Positions 1-9,343 of a stretch of 64,000 nucleotides of DNA are shown here, one piece after another. Origin of the DNA: Pseudomonas sp. G.S.17 (GTDB lineage: Bacteria; Pseudomonadota; Gammaproteobacteria; Pseudomonadales; Pseudomonadaceae); contig NZ_CP151076.1 of assembly GCF_038096165.1 (NCBI RefSeq), positions 2,046,001-2,110,000 of the forward strand, written 5' to 3'. The notes beneath the pieces were generated by a model, which searched no databases, was not told where the DNA came from, and saw only the letters and a program-made list of their open reading frames with translations. Both the position numbers and the translations under genes were made by a program. Position 1 is the stretch's first letter. Each line of letters begins with the position of its first letter.

Positions 1-542
1 TGCCTGGCCTGCTGTCGGCCTATCGCTCGGGTAATGTCGTGCTGGCCAACGCCATCGGCACCGGTGTGGCGGATGACAAGTCGGTCTATCCGTATGTGAC
101 CGACATGATTCGTTTCTATCTGGACGAAGAGCCAATCCTCAAGAACGTGCCGACTTTCCAGTGCCGCAAACCGGAAGAGCTGTCCCACGTGCTGGCCAAT
201 CTTGGCGATCTGGTCGTGAAGGAAACCCAGGGTTCCGGTGGCTACGGCATGTTGGTGGGGCCTGCATCGACCGCAGCGGAAATCGAGTCGTTCCGGGCCA
301 GAATCAAAGCCAAGCCCCACGCTTACATCGCCCAGCCCACGCTCTGCCTGTCGACCTGCCCGACCTTTGTCGAGAACGGTATTGCCCCGCGACACATCGA
401 CTTGCGCCCATTTGTCCTGTCCGGCCGTGAAACCCGCGTCGTACCCGGCGGGCTGACCCGAGTCGCGCTGCGTGAAGGTTCGCTCGTGGTGAACTCGTCG
501 CAAGGTGGCGGAACCAAAGACACCTGGGTGGTTGAGGATTAA
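1..542 (+). CDS. circularly permuted ATP-grasp protein, C-terminal part (5' end outside window)
   Basis: Open reading frame entering from the left edge (codons in phase from base 3) and ending at the TAA at 540-542. The visible ~179 residues match the C-terminal part of the circularly permuted ATP-grasp family (DUF404/DUF407): a stretch around [10 protein letters not shown] resembles the nucleotide-binding glycine-rich loop, and the tail [20 protein letters not shown] followed by a basic/Gly-rich end is typical. These enzymes are predicted ATP-dependent carboxylate-amine ligases. The gene runs 12 bases ahead of the alpha-E gene and then a transglutaminase, the conserved trio predicted to synthesise or modify a peptide. 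The N-terminal part is missing only because of the window edge. Confidence 0.88.
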   Translation, partial: PGLLSAYRSGNVVLANAIGTGVADDKSVYPYVTDMIRFYLDEEPILKNVPTFQCRKPEELSHVLANLGDLVVKETQGSGGYGMLVGPASTAAEIESFRARIKAKPHAYIAQPTLCLSTCPTFVENGIAPRHIDLRPFVLSGRETRVVPGGLTRVALREGSLVVNSSQGGGTKDTWVVED

Positions 543-554
543 GGATGCCTGCCA

Positions 555-1514
555 ATGCTAAGTAGAACTGCCTCGGATTTATATTGGATGTCGCGTTATC
601 TGGAGCGAGCGGAGAATCTCGCGCGAATGCTCGACGTCAGCTACTCGCTGTCACTGATGCCGCAGGACGGGCGCGGTGACGGCCTGGATGAACTGGCCAT
701 GCCGCTGCTGATTACCGGCACGCTGGACCATTATCTTGAGCGCCATGGGGAGCTGCACGCCGAGCGCTTGCTGCATTTTTTCGCCCTGGATGCGAGTAAC
801 CCGGCCAGCATCTACAGCTGTCTGGGTGCCGCGCGGGCGAGCGCCCATGCGGTTCGTGGGCGAATTACCGCCGACATGTGGGAAAACATCAACGCTACCT
901 GGCTGGAAATTCGCGGCATCGCTGAACAAGGCTTGAGCCGTTATGGCATGAGCCGGTTCTGCGAATGGGTCAAGGAACGCTCGCACCTGTTTCGCGGTGC
1001 CACTTACGGGACCATCATGCGTCACGATGCCTTCCGTTTCATTCGTCTGGGCACCTTCATCGAACGCGCCGACAACACCTTGCGCCTGCTGGATGCGCGC
1101 TACGAAATGCTCGAACTGCGTGGTCGCGATACCCATCAGGTTTCCGACAGCTCTGCTCATGGTTACTACCAGTGGAGCGCGTTATTGCGTGCGCTGTCGT
1201 CGTTCGAGGCTTACACCGAGCTGTACCGCGATGCACCCGGCGCGCGGCAAGTCGCCGAATTGCTGTTGCTGCGCCCGGACATCCCGCGTTCGCTGAGCGC
1301 CTGTCTGGAAGAACTCGACCTGATCCTTGCCAGCCTGCCGGGGGCCAACGGGCGTCCCGCCCAGCGACTGGCGGCGGAACTTGACGCACGCCTGCGCTAT
1401 ACCGGGATCGACGAAATCCTGGAGGAAGGCCTGCACGAGTGGTTGAACGAATTCATTCCTTTGGTAGCCCAATTGGGTAACGCCATACACACTTCTTATC
1501 TGGAGGCTGCATGA
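555..1514 (+). CDS. alpha-E domain-containing protein (DUF403)
   Basis: 319 residues. The N-terminus MLSRTASDLYWMSRYLERAE is the hallmark of the all-helical alpha-E family, which accompanies circularly permuted ATP-grasp enzymes and transglutaminase-like proteins in many bacteria. Its biochemical role is not established; it is thought to act as a helper or partner of the ligase. A Shine-Dalgarno-like AAGGAT overlaps the preceding stop, and the 3' end overlaps the transglutaminase start by 4 bases (ATGA), which indicates translational coupling. No transmembrane segment or signal peptide is apparent, so a cytoplasmic location is expected. Confidence 0.9.
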   Translation: MLSRTASDLYWMSRYLERAENLARMLDVSYSLSLMPQDGRGDGLDELAMPLLITGTLDHYLERHGELHAERLLHFFALDASNPASIYSCLGAARASAHAVRGRITADMWENINATWLEIRGIAEQGLSRYGMSRFCEWVKERSHLFRGATYGTIMRHDAFRFIRLGTFIERADNTLRLLDARYEMLELRGRDTHQVSDSSAHGYYQWSALLRALSSFEAYTELYRDAPGARQVAELLLLRPDIPRSLSACLEELDLILASLPGANGRPAQRLAAELDARLRYTGIDEILEEGLHEWLNEFIPLVAQLGNAIHTSYLEAA

Positions 1515-2329
1515 GACTTTCAGTTAGCCACGAGACCACCTATCACTACGAGGATCAGGTCCGCGCCAGTATTCAGTATCTCCGTCTGACGCCACACGAC
1601 AGCGAGCGCCAGCAAGTGCTCAGCTGGCAACTGACCCTGCCGCGCCCGGTGCGTGCGCAAGTTGATCCGTTCGGCAATATCCTGCACGTGCTGACCATGG
1701 ACGAGCCCCATGAAGCGATCATCATCGGTGCCCGTGGTCAGGTTGAAATCGACGAGAAGCGTGAAGCCGAACACGAAAGTCAGTCACCGCTGCCGTTCCT
1801 GCGTTTCACGCGGTTGACCGAGCCCGATGAAGCGATCCGCGCCTTTGCTGCCAAACAATGTCGCAAACGTAAGGATCGCAGTGCGTTGATCGATTTGATG
1901 CACGCGCTGAACCAGCACATCACTTACACGCCGGGCTCGACCGAAGTCGATACCAGCGCGGTCCAGGCGTTTGCCGGTCGCGCCGGTGTCTGTCAGGACC
2001 ACACGCACGCCTTTCTGGCCTGCGCGCGCAGCCTGGGGATTCCGGCGCGTTATGCCTCGGGTTATCTGTACAGCGAAGACAGCGAACACCTGGCTAGTCA
2101 CGCTTGGGCCGAGGCGTGGATTGATGACGCCTGGTACAGCTTTGATGTGACCAACGAATTGGCTATTCCGGAACGCCACCTGAAACTGGCGGTGGGGCTG
2201 GATTACCTGGATGCCTGCCCGGTGCGCGGCATGCGCCGCGGTGGCGGCAGCGAGCAGATGCACGCCAAGGTTCTGGTGTCGCCGATGGTCGACGCACCAA
2301 AAATCATGATGCAGGCGCAGCATCAGTAA
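1511..2329 (+). CDS. transglutaminase family protein
   Basis: 272 residues. An N-terminal bacterial transglutaminase-like beta domain (about 1-80, starting MRLSVSHETTYHYEDQV) precedes a transglutaminase core with the papain-like triad Cys161 (in GVCQDHTH), His197 (in SHAWAEAW) and Asp212 (in FDVTNE). It is probably a peptidase or amide-forming enzyme that works with the upstream ATP-grasp/alpha-E proteins. It starts with the ATGA overlap on the alpha-E stop. The product has no export signal. A 9-bp inverted repeat just downstream (2339-2370) may end the operon. Confidence 0.9.
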   Translation: MRLSVSHETTYHYEDQVRASIQYLRLTPHDSERQQVLSWQLTLPRPVRAQVDPFGNILHVLTMDEPHEAIIIGARGQVEIDEKREAEHESQSPLPFLRFTRLTEPDEAIRAFAAKQCRKRKDRSALIDLMHALNQHITYTPGSTEVDTSAVQAFAGRAGVCQDHTHAFLACARSLGIPARYASGYLYSEDSEHLASHAWAEAWIDDAWYSFDVTNELAIPERHLKLAVGLDYLDACPVRGMRRGGGSEQMHAKVLVSPMVDAPKIMMQAQHQ

Positions 2330-2338
2330 AGCCACTTA

Positions 2339-2370
2339 CTCCAACGGATGGTCATTGATCACCGTTGGAG
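2339..2370 (+). terminator. hairpin downstream of the transglutaminase operon
   Basis: Inverted repeat CTCCAACGG / CCGTTGGAG, 9-bp stem with a 14-nt loop, beginning 9 bases after the stop codon. No clear T-run follows, so it could be a weak terminator or an mRNA-stabilising hairpin. Confidence 0.45.
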
Positions 2371-2594
2371 CGGCTTGAAATCATCCGATGTCCCAGGGTT
2401 ATTTCATTCCTGCAAAAGCCCCTATCCACACGGCACGGCCAAGCAGATCTCTGCGCAGAACTTATCGCGGGCTTCGCCAACATTAATCCTTTGCGCATAC
2501 ACCATCCCCATTCATTCGAATAGAGAGGCTGGCACAGATGTGCTCGGTTCGAAAACGCACTTACAGGCGCGGATTCCGATGCGATGCGCGACCA

Positions 2595-2690
2595 TCAACC
2601 GAATAGACGGGTCATATTCGGCAGGATGAGTAGCAGTGTAGTGGCAAAGACGATAAGTCCGGCCTGACGGAATTTTGAATGCTTGAACAT
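2595..2690 (-). CDS. small hydrophobic peptide (31 aa), probable membrane protein
   Basis: Short reading frame on the minus strand in an otherwise empty 814-base gap. The predicted peptide has a positively charged amphipathic start (MFKHSKFRQ) followed by a ~17-residue hydrophobic segment (AGLIVFATTLLLILP) and a short polar tail (NMTRLFG). That layout is typical of single-pass bacterial small proteins with the N-terminus inside. A purine-rich AAAAAAGGCAGA precedes the ATG at a plausible distance. I think similar peptides exist in other Pseudomonas but could not check. No function is known. Confidence 0.5.
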   Translation of the reverse strand: MFKHSKFRQAGLIVFATTLLLILPNMTRLFG

Positions 2691-3143
2691 GGCTGTCTGC
2701 CTTTTTTGTTATTCCAGAGCTACAAAAGCTCACCGAATTCGTCAATGAATGTTCGGGCAGCTGGCAAAGGTGATTGCGTTGAGCAACTGGTGCGGCAAGT
2801 TTGCCGTCAACCGAGGCGCTGGTCTTGATTGTCGTGGCGCCCATTGCTACAGACTTAACCTTAGAGTCCAGGTGCTGTGACATTTAGAACTATTACGTAT
2901 AACGGGCTGTAAATCTCATCTTAAAAACGTCTATGCGTTTCGTAAATCCAGCGGACGCTACCCGGCTAGACGCTTTCGGACTTCCCAAGACGATTCGCTT
3001 TCGGCGCGACCGTTCGTCTGGCTCGGATAATTCCTACATCTGCGCAAAACGATTCAGTGGTTTTGATTATTGAATACCGCTGGAGTGAAGCTAAGGTGTC
3101 AGCACGGTATTTATTCCAACAATAATGAAGGCTCTGAAGACAC
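2691..3143. other. intergenic stretch, no supported gene
   Basis: About 450 bases between the small peptide and the thiolase. Reading frames here lack credible start sites and protein-like composition. It should hold the promoters of the small peptide (minus strand) and of the thiolase operon (plus strand), but no convincing -35/-10 pair or operator was recognised. Confidence 0.4.
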
Positions 3144-4349
3144 ATGACAGAAGCGCTGATTTTCGACGCGGTACGCACCCCGCGCGGCAAGGGCAAATCC
3201 GATGGAGCGCTATACAGTGTCAAGCCCGTGAACCTGATCGCCGGGCTGCTGGCGGCATTGCAGCTGCGCAATCATCTGGATACCGCTCAGGTCGATGACA
3301 TCGTGCTCGGCTGTGTCACGCCTGTGGGAGAGCAGGGTGCGGATATTGCCAAGACGGCAGCGCTGGTCGCCGATTGGGATGTGAGCGTGGCCGGGGTGCA
3401 GATCAATCGGTTTTGCGCGTCGGGTCTTGAAGCGGTGAACCTCGGGGCGATGAAGATTCGCTCCGGTTTTGAGGAACTGGTAGTGGTCGGTGGCGTGGAA
3501 TCCATGTCGCGGGTCCCCATGGGCAGTGACGGCGGCGCCTGGGTGCTGGACCCGCAGACCAACCTGCAGTGTCACTTCACGCCCCAAGGCATTGGCGCCG
3601 ATCTGATCGCCACGCTGGAAGGTTTCACCCGCCAGGATGTGGACGCCTACGCACTGCATTCGCAGCAAAAAGCCGCTCGGGCACGACAGGCCGGGGCGTT
3701 CGCCAGGTCGCTGGTGCCGGTGCGGGACCAGAACGGCACGGTGTTGCTGGATCACGATGAATTCATTCGCGCCGACTCGACGCTGGAAGGTTTGGGCAAT
3801 CTCAAGCCCAGCTTTGAAATGATCGGCCGGATGGGTTTCGATGCCACCGCTCTGCGGGTCTACAGCCACGTAGAACGCATCAACCACGTGCATACGCCAG
3901 GCAACAGTTCCGGGATCGTCGACGGCGCGGCGGCGATGCTCATCGGCTCGGCGGCCAAGGGCAAGGCGTTGGGGCTGCAGGCGCGAGGGCGGATCGTGGC
4001 GACGGCGGTCACCGGCACCGATCCGACCATCATGCTCACCGGGCCGGCCCCGGCGACGCGCAAGGCACTCGCCAAGGCCGGGTTGACGGTCGATGACATC
4101 GACCTGTTCGAAGTCAACGAAGCCTTCGCTTCAGTCGTGCTCAAGTTCATCAAGGACATGGCGGTTGATCCCGACAAGGTCAATGTCAACGGCGGCTCCA
4201 TCGCCATGGGCCATCCCCTCGGCGCGACCGGCTGCATGATACTCGGCACCTTGCTCGACGAGCTTGAGGCGCGCCAGTTGCGCTATGGCCTGGCAACGCT
4301 GTGTGTCGGTGGCGGCATGGGCATTGCGACCATCATCGAGTGTTATTGA
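3144..4349 (+). CDS. acetyl-CoA C-acyltransferase (thiolase)
   Basis: 401 residues, the usual length for thiolases. The three catalytic elements are present: acyl-accepting Cys91 (in [11 protein letters not shown]), His357 (in [14 protein letters not shown]) and Cys387 (in CVGGGMG). It cleaves 3-ketoacyl-CoA with CoA in beta-oxidation, or makes acetoacetyl-CoA in reverse. The next gene, 45 bases downstream, is a FadJ/FadB-like multifunctional enzyme, so the pair forms a complete fatty-acid-like degradation module. It is a second set, unlike the fadBA order, so it may serve a specialised acyl-CoA. Chain-length specificity cannot be read from the sequence. Confidence 0.93.
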   Translation: MTEALIFDAVRTPRGKGKSDGALYSVKPVNLIAGLLAALQLRNHLDTAQVDDIVLGCVTPVGEQGADIAKTAALVADWDVSVAGVQINRFCASGLEAVNLGAMKIRSGFEELVVVGGVESMSRVPMGSDGGAWVLDPQTNLQCHFTPQGIGADLIATLEGFTRQDVDAYALHSQQKAARARQAGAFARSLVPVRDQNGTVLLDHDEFIRADSTLEGLGNLKPSFEMIGRMGFDATALRVYSHVERINHVHTPGNSSGIVDGAAAMLIGSAAKGKALGLQARGRIVATAVTGTDPTIMLTGPAPATRKALAKAGLTVDDIDLFEVNEAFASVVLKFIKDMAVDPDKVNVNGGSIAMGHPLGATGCMILGTLLDELEARQLRYGLATLCVGGGMGIATIIECY

Positions 4350-4394
4350 GCCGTTGTTGCTTTCCTTCTTGTGGATTCGTTGAGATCACCTGTT

Positions 4395-6539
4395 ATGACC
4401 GATGCCATTCGCTATGAAAAAGGCCAGGACCAGATTGTTATCCTGACCATCGACATGCCGGGACAAAGCGCCAATACCATGAACGCGGTCTATCGCGATG
4501 CCATGGCCGCCACCGTTGCCCGTCTGCAGGACGAATTCGCGTCGATTGCCGGGGTGATTATCACCTCGGCCAAGCCGACGTTCTTTGCCGGCGGTGACTT
4601 GAATGAATTGATCCGGGTCGGCAAGGACCGCGCGCAGTGGTTTCAGGCAATGGTCACCGAACTAAAGGCGCAATTGCGCAGCCTGGAAACCCTGGGTAAA
4701 CCGGTGGTCGCGGCAATCAATGGCGCAGCGTTGGGTGGCGGCTGGGAAATCTGCCTTGCCTGCCATCACCGTATCGCCCTGAATTGCGGCGGGGTTTCCA
4801 TCGGCCTGCCGGAAGTGACCCTGGGTTTGTTGCCGGGTGGTGGGGGTGTGGTGCGCATGGTGCGCAAGCTGGGCCTGGAAAAGGCGCTGCCGTATCTGCT
4901 CGAAGGCAAGAAACTCGGCGCGCAGCAAGCCCTGCAAGCTGGCCTGATCGATCAGCTTGCCGCCAGCAGCGATGAAATGCTGGCCATGGCCAGGCAATGG
5001 ATCATGGCCAATCCTGACGCCCGGCAGCCTTGGGATATGCCGGGTTATCAGCTTCCCGGCGGTACTCCGGCCCAACCGAACGTTGCGCAAATGCTGGCCA
5101 TCGCCCCCTCGATCCTGCGCAACAAAACCCAGGGTTGCTACCCGGCACCGGAGAAAATTCTCTGCGCGGCGGTGGAGGGCGCGCAGGTGAATTTCGACAC
5201 CGCGCTGGCAATCGAGACGCGTTACTTCACTGAGCTGGTCACCGGCCAGATCGCCAAGAACATGATCGGCACCTTCTGGTTTCAGCTCAACGAAATCAAT
5301 GCCGGCAAGTCTCGCCCCCAAGGCCCACCAGCGTTCGCCACCCGCAAAGTCGGGGTTCTGGGCGCCGGCATGATGGGCGCGGGCATTGCGTATGTCAGTG
5401 CCTGCGCGGGCATTGCGGTGGTGCTTAAGGACGTGAATTTCGCCGCCGCGCAAAAGGGCAAGGAGCATTCTGCCAAGCTGCTGGACAAGCAGGTTGCAGC
5501 TGGACGCATGGACGCGCAGAAGCGTGAAGCGATTCTTGCGCGCATTCATCCGACCGGGCGCGATTCTGATCTGGAGGGTTGCGACCTGATCATCGAAGCG
5601 GTGTTCGAGGACCGGGAGCTCAAGGCCAAAGTCAGTGCCGCTGCAGAGCAGTTCGCGCTGCAGAATGCAGTGATTGCGTCCAACACTTCGACGCTGCCGA
5701 TTACCGGTCTGGCCCAGGCGGTTTCCCGGCCTGAGCGTTTTATCGGGCTGCATTTCTTCAGCCCGGTGGACAAGATGCAACTGGTGGAAATCATCAAGGG
5801 CCAGCGTACCAGTGCTGCAACGCTGGCCCGGGCTTTTGACTTCGTGCTGCAAATCAAAAAAATCCCCATTGTGGTGGCAGACAGCCGCGGCTTTTTCACT
5901 TCCCGGGTATTCGCGACCTTTACCCATGAAGGTATCGCCATGCTGGGCGAGGGCATTTCGGCGGCGATGATCGAGAACGAAGCGCGCAAGGCCGGAATGC
6001 CGACTGGACCGCTGGCGATCGCCGATGAGGTGTCCTTGAGCCTGATGAGCCACATCCGTCAGCAAGCACTGAAGGATCTGACCGCTGAAGGCCAACCTGT
6101 TCCGCAGCATCCGGCTTTTGCTGTTGTCGATCTGCTGGTTAACGAATACAAACGCGTCGGCAAAGCGGCAGGCGGCGGGTTCTATGATTATCCCGAGGGC
6201 GCGCCCAAGCAGTTGTGGCCGGAACTGAAAAGTCGTTTCGAGCGGGCGGATGCGCAGATTTGCGCGCAAGACGTCCGTGATCGCCTGTTGTTCATTCAGG
6301 CCATCGAGACCGTGCGCTGCCTGGAGGAGGGCGTGCTGCTGTCGGTGGCCGACGCTAATATCGGCTCGATCTTCGGTATCGGCTTTGCGGGCTGGACCGG
6401 CGGCGCGTTGCAGTTCATCAACCAGTATGGGATCCAGGGGTTTATTGACCGGGCACGGTATCTGGCCGGGCGCTACGGTGAGCGCTTCGAACCGCCAGCA
6501 CTGTTGCTTGAAAAGGTCCTCAAGGGCGATTTGTTCTGA
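4395..6539 (+). CDS. 3-hydroxyacyl-CoA dehydrogenase / enoyl-CoA hydratase (FadJ-like)
   Basis: 714 residues from the ATG at 4395 (an in-frame ATG lies 24 bases upstream, but MTDAIRYEKG is the usual family start). The N-terminal ~190 residues are a crotonase fold (FAGGDLNEL oxyanion-hole region; GAALGGGWE). A 3-hydroxyacyl-CoA dehydrogenase NAD-binding domain starts near residue 315 with the Rossmann motif GVLGAGMMGAGIA and includes LHFFSPVDKM. Two C-terminal dehydrogenase domains follow. It hydrates enoyl-CoA and oxidises the 3-hydroxyacyl-CoA, feeding the thiolase encoded just upstream. Confidence 0.93.
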   Translation: MTDAIRYEKGQDQIVILTIDMPGQSANTMNAVYRDAMAATVARLQDEFASIAGVIITSAKPTFFAGGDLNELIRVGKDRAQWFQAMVTELKAQLRSLETLGKPVVAAINGAALGGGWEICLACHHRIALNCGGVSIGLPEVTLGLLPGGGGVVRMVRKLGLEKALPYLLEGKKLGAQQALQAGLIDQLAASSDEMLAMARQWIMANPDARQPWDMPGYQLPGGTPAQPNVAQMLAIAPSILRNKTQGCYPAPEKILCAAVEGAQVNFDTALAIETRYFTELVTGQIAKNMIGTFWFQLNEINAGKSRPQGPPAFATRKVGVLGAGMMGAGIAYVSACAGIAVVLKDVNFAAAQKGKEHSAKLLDKQVAAGRMDAQKREAILARIHPTGRDSDLEGCDLIIEAVFEDRELKAKVSAAAEQFALQNAVIASNTSTLPITGLAQAVSRPERFIGLHFFSPVDKMQLVEIIKGQRTSAATLARAFDFVLQIKKIPIVVADSRGFFTSRVFATFTHEGIAMLGEGISAAMIENEARKAGMPTGPLAIADEVSLSLMSHIRQQALKDLTAEGQPVPQHPAFAVVDLLVNEYKRVGKAAGGGFYDYPEGAPKQLWPELKSRFERADAQICAQDVRDRLLFIQAIETVRCLEEGVLLSVADANIGSIFGIGFAGWTGGALQFINQYGIQGFIDRARYLAGRYGERFEPPALLLEKVLKGDLF

Positions 6540-6692
6540 AGGCCTGCGGGCGGCAGCACGACTGCGAATCAGTACAGCAAAGGTTCAGCTAATAACGCAC
6601 CGATGGGTGAATCGCCCCTTGCCTTGCGGTGCTCGTTCAAGGCAGGCTTTGTCAGTGCATTATCGCCATTACCGCTTCAGGTACTTTTTCTT

Positions 6693-7421
6693 ATGCCGTT
6701 ACGCATCTGCATTCTGGAAACCGACGTCCTTCGCCCAGAACTGGTCGATCAATATCATGGTTACGGGCGGATGTTCGAACTGCTTTTTGCACAGCAACCG
6801 ATTGCCGCCGAGTTCACTGTCTACAACGTGATGCAGGGCATTTATCCGCCCGAAGGCGAGCGTTTCGATGCCTACCTGGTGACGGGCAGCAAGGCTGACT
6901 CGTTCGGCACTGATCCGTGGATCGAAACCCTCAGGACCTACCTGCTTGAACGTTATCAGCGCGGCGACAAGTTGCTGGGCATCTGCTTCGGGCATCAGTT
7001 GCTGGCCTTGCTGCTTGGCGGCAAGAGCGAACGGGCAACGCAAGGCTGGGGCGTGGGCATTCACAACTACACCCTGGCGCCTGCTACGCCCTGGATGAGT
7101 CCGGCCATGGACAAGCTGACCTTGCTGATCAGCCATCAGGATCAGGTCACTGCGCTGCCGGCAAACGCTACGGTCATCGCCTCAAGCGAGTTCTGCCCGT
7201 TTGCCGCGTATCACATCAACGACCAGGTGCTGTGCTTCCAGGGCCACCCGGAATTCATCCACGACTACTCCCGCACTTTGCTGGACATCCGCCAGCAATG
7301 CCTGGGTGAACACATTTATCAGCAGGGCATTGCCAGCCTGGATTACGAGCACAACGGCACGACGGTGGCCGAGTGGATGATGCGGTTTGTGGCACACAAG
7401 GCAGATAAAGCAGCGGTTTAG
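6693..7421 (+). CDS. class I glutamine amidotransferase domain protein
   Basis: 242 residues from the ATG at 6693 (MPLRICILETD); longer versions begin with low-quality sequence. The nucleophile elbow GICFGHQ places the catalytic Cys at about residue 98, and a later QGHPEF supplies the His/Glu pair. Standalone GATase1 proteins of this type resemble GMP-synthase-like or gamma-glutamyl-polyamine hydrolase-like enzymes; the substrate is not predictable. It converges on corA, and the two stop codons share a hairpin. Confidence 0.87.
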   Translation: MPLRICILETDVLRPELVDQYHGYGRMFELLFAQQPIAAEFTVYNVMQGIYPPEGERFDAYLVTGSKADSFGTDPWIETLRTYLLERYQRGDKLLGICFGHQLLALLLGGKSERATQGWGVGIHNYTLAPATPWMSPAMDKLTLLISHQDQVTALPANATVIASSEFCPFAAYHINDQVLCFQGHPEFIHDYSRTLLDIRQQCLGEHIYQQGIASLDYEHNGTTVAEWMMRFVAHKADKAAV

Positions 7422-7429
7422 CTGCTTTA
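7406..7429. terminator. bidirectional terminator-like hairpin between the amidotransferase and corA
   Basis: TAAAGCAGC / GCTGCTTTA, 9-bp perfect stem with a 6-nt loop, spanning the stop codon of the plus-strand gene and lying 6 bases from the corA stop. A/T-rich ends on both arms suit a shared terminator for convergent genes. Confidence 0.55.
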
Positions 7430-8398
7430 AAGCCACCCCGACCGCTTGAAGCTGGCGAACAGCGCTGTACAGCCGCCGACAATGACGGCCAGCACGGTGA
7501 AATAGCCGTAATGCCAGGTCAGCTCCGGCATGTTCTCGAAGTTCATGCCGTAGATTCCGGCAATCGCCGTGGGAAAGGCCAGGATCGCGGCCCAGGCGGC
7601 GAACTTGCGTTGCACGATGCTTTGCCGGGATGACTCCAGCAGCAAGCCGATCTCGATGGTCTGACTGGCGATATCGCGCAAATTGCCCAGGTCTTCCATC
7701 TGGCGTTTGACGTGGATCTCCACGTCGCGAAAGTACGGCCGCATGTTCTTGTCGATGAACGGGAAATCCAGGCGCTGCAACTCCTCGCCAACTTCCACCA
7801 TGGGCGATACATAGCGCCGCAAACGCAGCAGATCGCGGCGCAGGCTGTGGATGCGCTGAATGTCGGATTCGTTCAAGGAGCCGTTCAGCACGTTGTGTTC
7901 CAGGTCTTCGAGTTCGCAGTGAATCGCTTCGGTCACCGGCTGGTAGTTCTCGGTGACGAAGTCCAGCAGCGCATACAGTACGAAGTCCTCGCCATGTTCG
8001 AGCAGCAGCGGCCTTGCCTCGCAACGTTGGCGCACCAGCCCGTAGGATTTCGAATGGCCGTTACGTGAGGTGATGATGTAGCCCTTGCCGGCGAAGATAT
8101 GGGTTTCGATGAATTCGAGCTTGCCGTTCTCGCGCACTGGCGCGTAGGTCACGATAAACAGCGCGTCACCGAAGGTTTCCAGCTTGGGACGGCTATGTAC
8201 CTCCATGGCATCTTCGATGGCCAGTTCATGCAGGTTGAACTGTTTTTTCAAGCTGGCCAGTTCGCTGGCATCAGGCTGTTCCAACCCGATCCAGACGAAG
8301 TGGCCGGGCTTGGCCGCCCAGGCTGCCCCTTCATCGAGGGTGATATTGGTGACTTTTTTGCCTGCACTGTAAACCGCGGCAGCGACGACTCGGCCCAT
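7427..8398 (-). CDS. corA: magnesium/cobalt transporter CorA family protein
   Basis: 323 residues. It has the long cytoplasmic alpha/beta and helical N-terminal domain of CorA channels, and two C-terminal transmembrane helices separated by the signature YGMNFENMPE (the GMN selectivity motif at the pore mouth). The basic end KRSGWL is typical of the cytoplasmic tail. It conducts Mg2+ (and Co2+/Ni2+) into the cell as a homopentamer in the inner membrane. The gene stands alone between convergent and divergent neighbours. No Mg-sensing leader was recognised upstream. Confidence 0.93.
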   Translation of the reverse strand: MGRVVAAAVYSAGKKVTNITLDEGAAWAAKPGHFVWIGLEQPDASELASLKKQFNLHELAIEDAMEVHSRPKLETFGDALFIVTYAPVRENGKLEFIETHIFAGKGYIITSRNGHSKSYGLVRQRCEARPLLLEHGEDFVLYALLDFVTENYQPVTEAIHCELEDLEHNVLNGSLNESDIQRIHSLRRDLLRLRRYVSPMVEVGEELQRLDFPFIDKNMRPYFRDVEIHVKRQMEDLGNLRDIASQTIEIGLLLESSRQSIVQRKFAAWAAILAFPTAIAGIYGMNFENMPELTWHYGYFTVLAVIVGGCTALFASFKRSGWL

Positions 8399-8491
8399 GT
8401 TGGTTTCGCTTCTTTATAGTGTGCTGTTATCGGCGCAACGGGGCGCTCTACTGCATCAGAGCAGGCAATCCGGTACGAGTTCGCCGACCGG

Positions 8492-8515
8492 AAAAAAGCC
8501 CGCTTCGGCGGGCTT
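8492..8515 (-). terminator. Rho-independent terminator of the crotonase gene
   Basis: Read on the minus strand: 8-bp GC-rich stem AAGCCCGC/GCGGGCTT with a CGAA tetraloop, followed by a run of T residues. It lies 17 bases past the stop of the minus-strand gene ending at 8533. Confidence 0.85.
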
Positions 8516-8532
8516 CGCGTCCTGGGTCTGGC

Positions 8533-9222
8533 CTACAGCGAATGCTGCTGATCGGCAACGATGGCCGCGTCCAGGGTGTCCAGCAGCGCCTTGCGCACTT
8601 TAAGTTTGGTGTTTTTGTGCGCGTTCATGTTGATTTTTTTCAATTGCAGTGCTGCGGTACGAGCGGCTTCCTGCAACGCTTCGACGCTGACCAGCTTGTC
8701 GAGAAAACCTGCATCCAGCGCGCCTTTGGGGTCGAACATCTCGCCATTGATCACCGAGCGATGAAAGGCGGATTTACGCAGACGATCCCGCGCCAGCTCA
8801 ATGCCAGCATGGTGCATGGTCATGCCGATCTGGACTTCGTTCAGGCCGATGCTGAACGGCCCTTCGACGCCAATCCGGTAGTCGGCCGACAGCAACAGGA
8901 ACGCGCCTTTGGCGACCGCATGACCCGGGCAGGCAATGACGATAGGGAAGGGGTGCGAAAGCATGCGCCGCGCCAGGGTCGAGCCTTGCTTGACCAGGCT
9001 GATGGCCGCTTCAGGGCTGGACGTCATGACCTTGAGGTCATAGCCGCCGGACAGAATCCCCGGCTGCCCGGTGATGATCACTACGGCGCGGTCTTTCTCG
9101 GCTTGATCCAGCGCCGCGTTGAATGCCGCGACCACGTCAGGAGAAATGGCGTTGACCTTGCCGTTGCTCAGGGTCAGCGTGGCGATACCGTCTTCCAGGT
9201 GGTACGAGATCAAATCACTCAT
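8533..9222 (-). CDS. crotonase/enoyl-CoA hydratase family protein
   Basis: 229 residues, a short single-domain crotonase. SGGYDLKVM and the later GAFLLLSADYRIG match the two oxyanion-hole strands; the usual catalytic glutamates of enoyl-CoA hydratase are not obvious, so it may be an isomerase, hydrolase or hydratase. A Shine-Dalgarno AAAGGAAT precedes the ATG. It is transcribed alone and ends in a strong terminator. Its substrate is unknown; it is not adjacent to the beta-oxidation pair. Confidence 0.88.
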   Translation of the reverse strand: MSDLISYHLEDGIATLTLSNGKVNAISPDVVAAFNAALDQAEKDRAVVIITGQPGILSGGYDLKVMTSSPEAAISLVKQGSTLARRMLSHPFPIVIACPGHAVAKGAFLLLSADYRIGVEGPFSIGLNEVQIGMTMHHAGIELARDRLRKSAFHRSVINGEMFDPKGALDAGFLDKLVSVEALQEAARTAALQLKKINMNAHKNTKLKVRKALLDTLDAAIVADQQHSL

Positions 9223-9343
9223 GTCGCGATTCCTTTTTATTGAAGTGAGCAGAAGTTACTCACCCGCAACGGTGAGGTAAAGCGCTGACTACCGGGTCAG
9301 TTCGCAACCGCTCGAAGAGACTGCGCAGTGCTATGAGTTCGGA

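Noticed and set aside
2512..2883. 123-residue minus-strand frame
   Set aside because: No ribosome-binding site and Ser/Thr-rich shadow-like composition; the 31-residue peptide in another frame is more convincing.
4662..6269. 535-residue frame antisense to the FadJ-like gene
   Set aside because: It is an antisense shadow of a GC-rich gene, with His/Arg/Gln-rich composition and no domain.
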